From: Opitutaceae bacterium
Lineage (GTDB): Bacteria; Verrucomicrobiota; Verrucomicrobiae; Opitutales; Opitutaceae
Assembly (NCBI GenBank): GCA_031266495.1
Contig: JAISAX010000004.1
Span: 1-16,647, forward strand
Reading direction: 5' to 3'
DNA length: 16,647 nucleotides
Made by a program: the position numbers and the translations under genes. Position 1 is the first letter of the stretch, and each line of letters begins with the position of its first letter. The notes beneath the pieces are model-generated. The model had not been told where the DNA came from, did no database searches, and saw nothing but the letters and a program-made list of their open reading frames with translations. Below, piece by piece: positions 6,649 to 14,544 of the stretch.

Positions 6649-8160
6649 ATGACCAGACGCCTTTTCTCCATCACTGTGATCGCGATTGGTTTTTCGATAG
6701 TTGGACAATCCGGATCGGCGTCTGTGCGGTTACCCGCTCTTTTGAGTGATCATCTTGTTCTTCAAAAAGGACCGCAAACTGCAATTTGGGGTACTGCCAA
6801 TCCAAATGAATCAGTCAGGGTTACGCTCGGTAACATTCAAAAGCAATGCATCGCCAAATCAGATGGTCGCTGGCAAGTAACACTCGACCTCACGCATTCT
6901 GCTTCCGGTCCGTTCGAGTTGATTATTGAAGGAGAAAACCGCCTGGTCATCTCCGACGTTATCGTCGGAGAAGTTTGGCTCGCCTCCGGTCAATCCAACA
7001 TGGCCTTTCCCCTAAAGGGAGCCTTGACCGGGAAAAAAGACGCTGAAGCCACAGCCGATCCCGACATCCCGCAAATCCGGGAATTCCGCGTCCCACCGCG
7101 CGAATCTGACACTCCACTCGAAGAATGTGAAGGCTGCTGGGTAACGGGTAAACCGGATACCTCACTAAATTTTTCAGCCGTCGCCTACTACTTTGCCTCC
7201 GGTATCCAGAAAAAATACTCTGTCCCCATGGGCATCATCAACGCCTCCTGCAACGGCACTCCTGTTGAAGCATGGCTCAGCAAAGAAGGCCGCGCCGCTG
7301 ATCCCGAACTCAGCCGTTATTGCGAGGCCCAACTTGAACGAGTCGCTGAAGCCATTGCCATCAAAACCAAAAAATGGCGGGGCTGCGACGCTCCCACAGC
7401 CCTCTACAACGCAATGATCTACCCCATATCTCAAATGGCAATCCGTGGTTTCATCTGGTATCAAGGCGAAAACAACTTGGGGGGGGCAATACGCTACCGC
7501 CGCTCATTCCCCATCCTCATTGATGATTGGCGCCGCACCTGGAACAACCACGAGCTCCCTTTCTACTTCTGCCAACTTCCCGATTATAAAGAAAAAACTC
7601 CTGACATTATACCCAGTGGATTGGCCGAAATGCGAGAAGCCCAGGACCAAGGCCTCAAACTCTCCAATACCGGACGAGCCGTTTTGATCGATACAGGCGA
7701 AGCCGACAACATCCATCCACCAAATAAAAAGGATCCCGGTGAACGCCTTGCTCGCATCGCCCTTTCCAATACATATAAGATTCCTGTTCCGCATGAGAGT
7801 CCCCGCTACGACTCAATGCGGATAGAGGACGGGCGAGTGCGAATTTTTTTCAAGGGCAATCCGCGTCTCGCCGCCCATACCCTGCCCACGATTTATCGGT
7901 CGGGCGGCACCACCCATCCACTGGTTCGTAATTCCCCGGACAGCCAGTTGGAGGGTTTTATCATCTGTGGCGAGGACCGGACATGGAAATGGGCCAAAGC
8001 GAAGATTGATGATACAAGCGTCATTGTCTGGTCTCCTGAAGTGCCCCATCCGGTCGCTGTTCGCTACGCATGGGCCAATAATCCCACCATCAACCTTTAC
8101 GATGAATCCGGTCTGCCTGCGGCCCCTTTCCGAACCGACAGTTTTCCTCTCTCCCTATGA
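6649..8160 (+). CDS. Secreted SGNH-type carbohydrate acetylesterase (sialate O-acetylesterase family)
   Basis: Probably removes O-acetyl groups from a glycan outside the cytoplasm. The family (SASA) is named after 9-O-acetylesterases of sialic acid, but bacterial members in hydrolase clusters often act on plant or other acetylated polysaccharides. The 503-residue protein starts with a signal peptide (about 1-24). A beta-sandwich N-terminal part (about 25-100) carries the LLSDHLVLQKG pattern typical of these enzymes. The nucleophile block ASGQSNM places Ser116; WYQGENN is the conserved mid-domain block; DNIHP gives catalytic Asp353 and His356. Length is normal. Its stop overlaps the next start as ATGA, indicating translational coupling to the following glycoside hydrolase and a shared substrate. 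A G8 tract lies within the gene (7479-7486). No Shine-Dalgarno sequence is visible. Confidence 0.88.
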   Translation: MTRRLFSITVIAIGFSIVGQSGSASVRLPALLSDHLVLQKGPQTAIWGTANPNESVRVTLGNIQKQCIAKSDGRWQVTLDLTHSASGPFELIIEGENRLVISDVIVGEVWLASGQSNMAFPLKGALTGKKDAEATADPDIPQIREFRVPPRESDTPLEECEGCWVTGKPDTSLNFSAVAYYFASGIQKKYSVPMGIINASCNGTPVEAWLSKEGRAADPELSRYCEAQLERVAEAIAIKTKKWRGCDAPTALYNAMIYPISQMAIRGFIWYQGENNLGGAIRYRRSFPILIDDWRRTWNNHELPFYFCQLPDYKEKTPDIIPSGLAEMREAQDQGLKLSNTGRAVLIDTGEADNIHPPNKKDPGERLARIALSNTYKIPVPHESPRYDSMRIEDGRVRIFFKGNPRLAAHTLPTIYRSGGTTHPLVRNSPDSQLEGFIICGEDRTWKWAKAKIDDTSVIVWSPEVPHPVAVRYAWANNPTINLYDESGLPAAPFRTDSFPLSL

Positions 8161-10754
8161 TCCTGTTTCTCCGCCTGATAAGTAACTCCTGTGTTCATGT
8201 CACCTCGCTTTGGCTGCTGTTCTCCGCTTGCCTCTTTGCCAACCTCCCTATCCTGAACGGCCATGATAAAAATCGCATATTACCTCTTCCCGGTGTGTGG
8301 CAAGATAACGGAGCATGGGCGGATTCCCCCTCCGGATTATTCGATCATGGAAAAGAGGGGCATGTCAGCATCAAGACCAAAGGATTTACCCAAGTCTTCA
8401 CACCACTGCCCGCTCTTGAAAAAGGCTCCATTTACCGATTCACACTGGATGCCTCTTATATTGGTCAAATCGAAAAGGTTTCATTCCAGGTTCGAAAAAA
8501 TGCAGCCCCATATAATGCATTAAGCGAAGAATCCATTATTCCAGCCAACGGGACGTTCGATGCAGACACACAATTCAAGAGTCTCATCTCTACCAATCAC
8601 GGTGAGTATGGCGTTTATCTCGTCACCACTGGTGTAGGCACAATAAACATTCACTCACTTGTTCTTGAGAAGCGGAATGAATTTCTGATTCCGCACGATC
8701 CGATTCCTGCCAGAGGAGAACTCATTTTAAACCATTCTTTTCTCTTGGGCAAAGGTGGCTGGCACGTGAATGAATCAGCACAAATCAGTGGTTCGCCGCC
8801 TGCCCTCAAACTTGATAGTGGAGGCGTCGCAACTTCGGATACGGTCATCTCTTTGCGCATTGGAAAGCATTATGACATATCGGTGCTCGGCAAGTCCGGC
8901 ACTGAAGCGCGCATGGAAATTTATGCGGACAACGGAGAGAACACCCATTTGGTCCGTTCGCTCCGATTGTCATCGCAAGCCGTTGTGGCAACCGGTGACA
9001 TCCTCCGCTGGCAGGATGTAGTCACGCTGGAAACTCCGCTTGAGGGGGGTGTTTTACCCAAAAGTAAATCTGCCTTTGTCCGTATTGTCGGCACCGGTGT
9101 ACTGCGGCAAGTAAGCATGATCGAGCGCGACCAGACCTCGCCCTCATTTTTCGTTACCCCGACGCCGGCGGCACACGTCCGCTTTGAGGTCAACGGTGAA
9201 TTGAAACGCCGACTACGTGCGGACCGTCCCGTTGATATGCTGGTGCGAATCACGGGAATCACCAATGGCACATCGATTACTGTCAATATTCTCGATTGGG
9301 CTGGCAATATCGTGCGCCAGGATTCGAGCATAACAGGTCCACTCGAAGATGGCACCAATGGATTCCGTATCCGTAATATCACTCTACCCACTGGATGGTT
9401 CGACACTCAATTGCACATTGGCACCAATTCCGAAGACAAAATCCGGATGCTGCCTGGCGAAATCGTCATCCTCCCCGCTGAAACGCCGCCACCGGAAAAC
9501 AAGAACTGGGTCCTGGGTCATCATTTGCAATATTGGGCGCGGAACGATCGCCCCGGAAAATCCGGATTTAAATTACGTCCCGATGGACTCTCCACCCTCC
9601 GCGAAGGATTTTTACTCGGCATTCAATCGGTGCGAACCCACCCGCCCCTGCACACCAAATGGTGGGCAGTGGAGCCGGAGGAAGGCGTCTGGACCTTTGC
9701 CGATGACCTGACCGCCGCCCCTGTCCAGGCTGGATTATCCACACTCGGCTTGCTTGATGGCACGGCTCGCTATGCCAGCTCTGCCCCCGCAAAAGAGCTG
9801 GAGTCCAAATCCCCTTGGCCTAAAAGCTGGGGAGTTTACCCGACGACCAATGACACCGTGTGGCGTAATTATATCCGCGTCATGGTCCATCGCTACAAAA
9901 CCCAAGTGCATTCATGGGAAATATGGAATGAGCCTGATCACAGCAGTTTCATGCGTATAAATCCCGATGCATTTCCCGACCAGTCCCGAGAGGAGATCTA
10001 CGTAAACCTCGTCAAATCTGCGGCAGAGGAGATCCGACAAATCGATCCGGACATCACCATCGTAGCCGGTGCGGTCACCAGCAGCGGGCAGGATTTCCTC
10101 CTCAAATCGATCGAACTCGGACTCACCCATTATTGTGACGCAATATCGATGCACTGTTATTCACTCGTCAATACGGCAAACCGAGGCACAGCCGCCTTTA
10201 CCGGCATGATCATTCCCGTAATCAACGCCATGAAAAAACATGGGCGTATCGTGGATTTATGGGATTCGGAAACCTCCACCGGCTGGATTCCCGACGGACG
10301 CCCCGGCATTCCCAACGCAGAAACCGAGCTAAAAGGCATTTTAGCGCGTCGTGCCCTTGGCTTCAAACGTCTGTACCTATATAATGGCTACAATAAATCG
10401 CATCCCTTGCATAAGGATTTCCGTATGCTATGGGGCTTCAATGACCGCCCCCTCCCTGTCCAGTCACTGATTGCCACGCACCAGCATATCCTCGGTGATG
10501 CCCGTTTCGTGGCGATTCTCGGAGACGAAGCACGCGGCCAGCACGTTTACCTGTTCGAAGGTCTTCGTGGCCGGGTTGTCGCCGGCTGGACGTCGGCCTC
10601 GATTTCTGCGGATTTTGACCTGCCCGCGTCATCGACGGTGTCTGGCGCGGGGGGACGTACCTTGTCGCAAACAGGAGTCGATCTTGGTGTATTTAGCGGA
10701 GGGCGTTTACCCTTGGTGTCCTCTGTCCGGTATTTTGTTTTCCGGACGAATTGA
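8157..10754 (+). CDS. Secreted clan-A glycoside hydrolase (GH39-like), coupled to the acetylesterase
   Basis: Probable polysaccharide-degrading enzyme of 865 residues with a hydrophobic N-terminal export signal (about 1-32). Beta-rich regions at about 35-440 look like carbohydrate-binding or accessory modules. The catalytic (beta/alpha)8-type domain starts near residue 450. Its putative acid/base is Glu592 in EIWNEPD, and the likely nucleophile is Glu705 in LWDSETS, 113 residues later. A short beta domain ends the protein. The stretch from WNEP through the DISIHTY-like motif (here CDAISMHCYS) parallels the enzyme at 1099-4335, so the two are probably distant paralogues with different accessory parts. 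The start overlaps the acetylesterase stop by 4 bp (ATGA). Base composition is lower in GC than that of the other enzyme. Family-level placement is uncertain and the substrate unknown. Confidence 0.8.
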   Translation: MILFLRLISNSCVHVTSLWLLFSACLFANLPILNGHDKNRILPLPGVWQDNGAWADSPSGLFDHGKEGHVSIKTKGFTQVFTPLPALEKGSIYRFTLDASYIGQIEKVSFQVRKNAAPYNALSEESIIPANGTFDADTQFKSLISTNHGEYGVYLVTTGVGTINIHSLVLEKRNEFLIPHDPIPARGELILNHSFLLGKGGWHVNESAQISGSPPALKLDSGGVATSDTVISLRIGKHYDISVLGKSGTEARMEIYADNGENTHLVRSLRLSSQAVVATGDILRWQDVVTLETPLEGGVLPKSKSAFVRIVGTGVLRQVSMIERDQTSPSFFVTPTPAAHVRFEVNGELKRRLRADRPVDMLVRITGITNGTSITVNILDWAGNIVRQDSSITGPLEDGTNGFRIRNITLPTGWFDTQLHIGTNSEDKIRMLPGEIVILPAETPPPENKNWVLGHHLQYWARNDRPGKSGFKLRPDGLSTLREGFLLGIQSVRTHPPLHTKWWAVEPEEGVWTFADDLTAAPVQAGLSTLGLLDGTARYASSAPAKELESKSPWPKSWGVYPTTNDTVWRNYIRVMVHRYKTQVHSWEIWNEPDHSSFMRINPDAFPDQSREEIYVNLVKSAAEEIRQIDPDITIVAGAVTSSGQDFLLKSIELGLTHYCDAISMHCYSLVNTANRGTAAFTGMIIPVINAMKKHGRIVDLWDSETSTGWIPDGRPGIPNAETELKGILARRALGFKRLYLYNGYNKSHPLHKDFRMLWGFNDRPLPVQSLIATHQHILGDARFVAILGDEARGQHVYLFEGLRGRVVAGWTSASISADFDLPASSTVSGAGGRTLSQTGVDLGVFSGGRLPLVSSVRYFVFRTN

Positions 10755-10794
10755 GCAAAGCAGGTTCAGTGCCCGAACAGGGGGGAAATCCGAA

Positions 10795-10920
10795 GGGGTC
10801 AAGCCGGAATGGCGCTTGGATAAGACCGTTTTCTGTTGAACCTCGATTCTGCATCATGCTCGAAATCAAATCCTTAATTTTCGGTTCCGCGCTAACTAAG
10901 TGCCATTCCGGCCTGACCCC
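10795..10920. repeat. 126-bp inverted-repeat element (23-bp arms)
   Basis: Arms 10795-10817 and 10898-10920 are reverse complements at 21 of 23 positions, both ends reading GGGGTCA inward, around an 80-bp AT-richer centre. It lies between the end of the glycoside hydrolase and the convergent oxidoreductase. I see no flanking target duplication. GGGGTCAG-type ends are common on non-coding repeats linked to REP-associated transposases, but that link is only a guess here. It may serve as a bidirectional terminator. Confidence 0.55.
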
Positions 10921-10948
10921 ATCGGTCTCTCACCCATCGGTCTCTCAC
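10919..10948. repeat. Perfect 15-bp tandem duplication
   Basis: CCATCGGTCTCTCAC occurs twice in a row (10919-10933 and 10934-10948), beginning at the right end of the inverted-repeat element and ending 12 bp before the oxidoreductase stop codon. It may be a scar of element movement or simple slippage. Confidence 0.7.
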
Positions 10949-10959
10949 AGTACTGGCCG

Positions 10960-11961
10960 TTACCGTACTGGCGTCCAATGGCCGCTCCGGGCCGAGGCAT
11001 AGGCGGCCGCCATCAGACTGACGGCATCGGCGCAGGCATCAAAATCCCGCTTGAGTTCATCCGCCGGGATCTCGCCCCGGATGACGGCAACAAGCCGGTC
11101 AACACGAGTAGGCTTGCCGCCGCCGGACGCGGGTATGAGCGGCACGGCAGGTTTGCCCGGCGCACCGAGGACGTAACCCGCCGGTGTGTTCCAGAGCGAT
11201 TGCTCCGAACCGGTGATTTCCAGCCCGCCAAGGCCGCCTGTTTGCGTCCATGCGGCCTCGATGGTGCCAAAGATGCCGTTGGCAAAACGCAGGTGCGCGA
11301 TGCCGCAGTCGTCGCAGTCCGGATAACAGGCGGAGTGGTTTTCAATCGTTGCCCACACCTCGGTCGCGGGACCGAAGAGGGTGCGCACGAGGTGGAGGGC
11401 GTGCGTGCCCATGTCCATGAACGCGCCGCCGCCGCTGAGCGCGGGGTTGTGAAACCAGGCGAGGTCGGGGTTGTCGAACCAGCGCCCGTAGGCGGCGTGA
11501 TGGGCGTTGCGGTAACGGATGCGCGTGATGCGTCCGAAGGCGTGGTCGCGCAGGAGTTGCGTCACCGCCAGCATGTCCGCGTCGAAAGGCTGGAAGTAAC
11601 CGCAAAAGAGCGTGGCCGGGTGCGCCCGGAGCAGGGTTTGCACTTCGGCGAGATCGGCGGTGGTGGTGACAAGGGGTTTTTCGCAAAACACGGGGCGGCC
11701 CGCGGGCAGGACTTTGCGGAGGAGGGGGAGGTGGCGGGTGTTTTCCGCGCACACGATGTAGCCGTCAATCGACGGATCGGCGAGGAGCGTGTCGAGGTCG
11801 GCCTCAAACGGGGCGCGGGCCTCGGCGGCGTAGCGTTGGCCGCGTGCCGGCACGTCGTCCCAGATGGCGGCGACCTGGCGGCCGTCTCCGGCTTTCAGGA
11901 TGTTGTCGATAAATCCCCGGGTGTGAATGTGGGCGGTGGATAAAAATGCGATGCGTGGCAT
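10960..11961 (-). CDS. Gfo/Idh/MocA-family oxidoreductase
   Basis: Cytoplasmic NAD(P)-dependent sugar or cyclitol dehydrogenase of 333 residues, a normal family length. The N-terminal Rossmann domain has the conserved CEKPL segment (Glu94, Lys95, Pro96), where the Lys is part of the active site. The C-terminal alpha/beta domain has SGGGAFMDMGTHALH, with Asp183 and His187 in the usual catalytic positions. The usual glycine-rich loop near the N-terminus is replaced by FLSTAHIHTRGF, a variation seen in some subfamilies that may affect cofactor binding. It follows the other oxidoreductase on the same strand after a 265-bp gap containing an inverted repeat, so a single transcript is uncertain. ATG 11961 has no Shine-Dalgarno sequence; its leader is CA-rich. 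The substrate cannot be told. Confidence 0.87.
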   Translation of the reverse strand: MPRIAFLSTAHIHTRGFIDNILKAGDGRQVAAIWDDVPARGQRYAAEARAPFEADLDTLLADPSIDGYIVCAENTRHLPLLRKVLPAGRPVFCEKPLVTTTADLAEVQTLLRAHPATLFCGYFQPFDADMLAVTQLLRDHAFGRITRIRYRNAHHAAYGRWFDNPDLAWFHNPALSGGGAFMDMGTHALHLVRTLFGPATEVWATIENHSACYPDCDDCGIAHLRFANGIFGTIEAAWTQTGGLGGLEITGSEQSLWNTPAGYVLGAPGKPAVPLIPASGGGKPTRVDRLVAVIRGEIPADELKRDFDACADAVSLMAAAYASARSGHWTPVR

Positions 11962-12052
11962 GTGGTGTGGGTGTTGTGGCGGGTGGATGTTGTGGTGGGT
12001 GGCGTACGGGTTTTACGGTCGAGCCGTCTTTTTTTGAGGGAGGTTCTGAAAA

Positions 12053-12194
12053 TTGAACAGAAGGCAACGAAGGGATCGAAGAACAACAGAGGATGCTCGC
12101 TGTTCGTTCTTCCTTAACCTTCCGGAACGAAACAACTTTTTGTTCAGGGGATTCTTTGTTTTTACCTTCGTTCCCTTTGTTTCCTTCTGTTCAA
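12053..12194. repeat. 142-bp inverted-repeat element (23-bp arms) between the oxidoreductase genes
   Basis: Arms 12053-12075 and 12172-12194 match as reverse complements at 21 of 23 positions. The outer ends read TTGAACAGAAGG and CCTTCTGTTCAA. The interior is T- and C-rich, with repeated CTTCGTTCC/CTTTGTTTCC-like words, and the TTCCGGAAC word occurs once inside and once just outside. It encodes nothing. It resembles dispersed non-coding repeats and could attenuate transcription between the two oxidoreductases. Confidence 0.55.
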
Positions 12195-12226
12195 AAACGG
12201 ATTTCCGGAACTTCCCCGGAGTGCGG

Positions 12227-13282
12227 TTACTTGAGGACGATTTCGCGGCCTTCGCGCTGCGAGGCATAGACGGCCTCCAGTATGGCAATGACGGATACGG
12301 TCTCGGTCCAGGGCACGGGCGAGGGGCCGCCTTGCAGGACGGCGCGGTGAAAGGCGGCAATCTCGTCCGTATGCGGTTTCTCGGTACGGACGGGGAAGGC
12401 GAGTTTCCCGTCAACGAACACGCCGTCCTGGACGCCGGCGATTTCGCCGGAGGGCCACTTGACGCCGGCCCTGGTCCCGAAGAGCTGGAAACTGAAGTCC
12501 TCGTCTTCGTTCTGGTGGCCGAGCCAGGCGGATTCGAGGGTGAGGGTGGCTCCGTTGTCGAAGTGCACGAAGCCGGCGGCGAAGTCCTCGACGGAGTACA
12601 GTTGGCGGTCCCATTCGCCCCACTTGCCGGGGATGGCGGTGCCTTTGGCGAAGTTGACTTTGGTGGCGCCGGTGACGCGCACGGGCCGGGGGAAGCCCAT
12701 GATCCAGAGGGCGGCGTCGAGCGCGTGGACGCCGATGTCCATGCAAGGGCCGCCGCCGGAGAGCGCGTGGTCGATGAATCCGGGACGCGGGGGCAGCAGG
12801 GCGCGGCGCATGGCGTGGACGCGCGCGTGGTAAACGTCGCCGAGGTGGCCGGCGGCGGACCACTGGCGGAGGGCGCGGGTCTCGGCGCGGTAGCGTTGGT
12901 GTTGCCCGGTCATGAGGACGAGTCCGGCCTGGTCGGCGAGGGCGCCCATCTGGCGGATTTCGTCGGTGGTGGTGGCCAGGGGTTTTTCGCAGAGGACGTG
13001 TTTGCCGCTGGCCAGGGCGGCGAGCGCGACGGGCGTGTGCAGGCGGTTGGGCGTGCAGATGTCAACCGCGTCGAGGTCGAGCTTTATGAGGTCTTTGTAA
13101 TCGGTGAAAACGTGCGCGGCGCCGGAGAGTTCGGCGGCTTTGCGCGCAGCGGGTTCGTGGACGTCGGCGACCGCGACGATCTCGGCTTCGGGGATGGATT
13201 TCCAGCCAGGGATGTGAACGCCCTGGGCGATGCCGCCGCCGCCAACAAGGCCTACGCGAAATTTACGTGTGCAAGTGCTCAT
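12227..13282 (-). CDS. Gfo/Idh/MocA-family oxidoreductase
   Basis: Cytoplasmic NAD(P)-dependent dehydrogenase of 351 residues, of normal length. The Rossmann domain begins with the glycine-rich loop VGGGGIAQGVHIPG (about residues 13-26). An acidic residue at the end of the second strand (Asp40 in VAVADVHE) suggests NAD preference. The conserved CEKPL is at 98-102 (Lys100). The substrate domain carries SGGGPCMDIGVHALD with Asp182 and His186. It shares layout with the neighbouring oxidoreductase but differs in sequence; the glycine loop is intact here. It diverges from the AraC-type regulator gene across a 129-bp GT-rich region, an arrangement that often means the regulator controls it. No Shine-Dalgarno sequence precedes ATG 13282. 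Likely role: oxidation or epimerisation of a sugar released by the locus, inferred from context only. Confidence 0.88.
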   Translation of the reverse strand: MSTCTRKFRVGLVGGGGIAQGVHIPGWKSIPEAEIVAVADVHEPAARKAAELSGAAHVFTDYKDLIKLDLDAVDICTPNRLHTPVALAALASGKHVLCEKPLATTTDEIRQMGALADQAGLVLMTGQHQRYRAETRALRQWSAAGHLGDVYHARVHAMRRALLPPRPGFIDHALSGGGPCMDIGVHALDAALWIMGFPRPVRVTGATKVNFAKGTAIPGKWGEWDRQLYSVEDFAAGFVHFDNGATLTLESAWLGHQNEDEDFSFQLFGTRAGVKWPSGEIAGVQDGVFVDGKLAFPVRTEKPHTDEIAAFHRAVLQGGPSPVPWTETVSVIAILEAVYASQREGREIVLK

Positions 13283-13411
13283 GGTCAGGATTGGTGTGTG
13301 TGTGTTTGTTTGTGTGGTTGTGCGTGTGTTTGCGTGCGTGCGTTTGCAGGTGTGTTTGCAGGCAAACGGGACGCAGGATAACAGGGGCGCGGGTGATTTT
13401 CTTGCCGGAGA
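13283..13411. promoter_or_regulatory. Divergent control region with GT-rich tract and GTTTGC repeats
   Basis: This 129-bp gap separates the divergent oxidoreductase and AraC-type genes. 13292-13349 is almost wholly GT/GC alternation with T-runs. The word GTTTGCAGG occurs at 13342 and 13354, 12 bp apart, and the second copy forms a dyad GTTTGC-AG-GCAAAC (13354-13367). Direct repeats about one helical turn apart are typical of AraC-family sites, so this is a candidate operator. No clear -10 or -35 boxes are visible. Confidence 0.4.
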
Positions 13412-14335
13412 ATGACAAAAAACTACGGTGGTTTGATGCGATTTCTGGACATCAGTTCACTGCCCCCCGGCGAGGTCTGCACCTTCGCCCGGTGGACTTA
13501 CGTGAATCCCGACGAAGACAGGGGCGAGGTGCATTCGCACCGTTTTCACGAATTGTTCTGGGTGGAGTCCGGGGAGGGCGTGGAGTGGGTGAACGGGACG
13601 CGCCGCGAATTGCGTCCCGGTCTGCTGGTGCTTGTGCGCGCGGAGGATGCGCACGCGTTTTCATCCGCCCGCAAGCGGGAGGGGGGGGGGGGAGGGGCGA
13701 GGGGCGGAAAGGTGTGTTTTGTGAATTTCGCGTTCTCCCGTGATTGTTGGCGGAGGGTTCGGGAGCGCGGGGCAGGGTTGGCCGGAAACTATTTTGACCG
13801 GCCCCGGTTCGGGGACCGCGCGCACCTGCTTTCGACCGACGAAATGGAGCGCCTGCGCGTGATGTCCCACGATTTGCAAGCGGGCAGCCGCGACGCCTTC
13901 ACGGCGGATACGTTTCTGGCCGGCGTGATCGCGCTGCTCGAAAACCGGGATAAAAAACGCCCGGCCTCCTCCTTGCCGGAGTGGCTGGCCACCGCCTGCG
14001 AACAGATCCGGCTGTATCCGCATTTTAATGATGGCACGTCCGCCTTCATCCGCCTGGCGGGGCGCAGCCACGAGCATGTTTCGCGCGAGATCAGGCGTCA
14101 CCTCGGCATCACGCCCACGGAGCTGGTGGGCAGGGCGCGCCTGGACCACGTGGCGCGGCTGCTCACCACGACCAGCCGCGACATCCTCGACATCGCCTAC
14201 GAGGCCGGATTCGAAAACATGGGGCATTTTTATGAGCGTTTCCGGGCGTTTTTCAAAACCACGCCGCGCCGGTATCGTCTGGAAAACACCTGCCCCGCCA
14301 GCACAGTCGGAGCGCGCGCCAGGGCGGACCAGTGA
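13412..14335 (+). CDS. AraC-family transcriptional regulator with internal G12 tract
   Basis: DNA-binding regulator of 307 residues. The N-terminal cupin-like sensing domain contains HSHRFHELFWVESGEG (from His41) and a later His81, typical of sugar-responsive members. The C-terminal domain (about 200-293) has the two helix-turn-helix units; the second contains ILDIAYEAGFENMGHFYERFRAFFKTTPRRYR, a canonical AraC signature. ATG 13412 has GGAG only one base upstream. ATG 13436 (MRFLDISSL) has GGTGG at a better spacing and may be the true start. Between the domains lies RKREGGGGG (residues 87-95), encoded by G12 at 13681-13692. A one-base change there would remove the DNA-binding domain. It diverges from an oxidoreductase gene and is convergent with the lyase gene, so control of one or both is likely. 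Confidence 0.87.
   Translation: MTKNYGGLMRFLDISSLPPGEVCTFARWTYVNPDEDRGEVHSHRFHELFWVESGEGVEWVNGTRRELRPGLLVLVRAEDAHAFSSARKREGGGGGARGGKVCFVNFAFSRDCWRRVRERGAGLAGNYFDRPRFGDRAHLLSTDEMERLRVMSHDLQAGSRDAFTADTFLAGVIALLENRDKKRPASSLPEWLATACEQIRLYPHFNDGTSAFIRLAGRSHEHVSREIRRHLGITPTELVGRARLDHVARLLTTTSRDILDIAYEAGFENMGHFYERFRAFFKTTPRRYRLENTCPASTVGARARADQ
13681..13692. repeat. G12 homopolymer inside the AraC-type gene
   Basis: Twelve uninterrupted G, then A and four more G, encode consecutive glycines between the sensing and DNA-binding domains. At this length the frame is open. Gain or loss of one or two bases would cause a frameshift. Confidence 0.8.
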
Positions 14336-14405
14336 TCCGATCCGCGCCGCGCAGGGGCGGGGGGGGGGGGGGTGTAGGACGCGCCCGCATCGTCCCTGTC
14401 GCTAC
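14336..14405. repeat. Convergent gap with G14 tract and a repeated GTCGCTACCT
   Basis: The gap after the AraC-type gene holds 14 G (14359-14372). A 10-bp direct repeat GTCGCTACCT occurs at 14398-14407 and 14413-14422. A 6-bp GC hairpin (CCCCGC/GCGGGG, 14427-14442) lies just beyond and might stop transcripts, but has no T-run on either side. Confidence 0.6.
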
Positions 14406-14534
14406 CTAACCCGTCGCTACCTGTCGCCCCGCGCCAGCGGGGAAACGGCTGCGGCGGCGCAGGGCGGCGGTCCACGCCAGCAAGACCATTCCCGCAATCG
14501 CCGCCCACGCGGACGGCTCGGGCACGCGTACCAT
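14406..14534 (-). pseudogene. Orphan PEP-CTERM tail in a different frame after the lyase gene
   Basis: A 42-codon open frame (ATG 14534, stop TAG 14406-14408) reads VRVPEPSAWAAIAG, then a hydrophobic helix ending WTAALRRRSR: a complete PEP-CTERM sorting signal with no secreted domain or signal peptide of its own. It starts 10 bp after the lyase stop codon, on the same strand but in another frame. The lyase frame ends in two consecutive TGA codons, and the tail frame has TGA two codons upstream of its ATG, so one frameshift alone would not reconnect them. The simplest reading is the decayed C-terminus of a once-anchored lyase or of a deleted protein. A real 42-residue peptide is possible but less likely. 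Confidence 0.6.
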
Positions 14535-14544
14535 CAGTCAATCA

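Noticed and set aside
10919..10948. CRISPR-like repeat
   Set aside because: There are only two directly adjacent 15-bp copies with no spacers and no cas genes.
12053..13381. Plus-strand open frame of 442 codons, and the similar one at 10900-11943
   Set aside because: Both are antisense to oxidoreductases with well-conserved motifs and have no recognisable content of their own.
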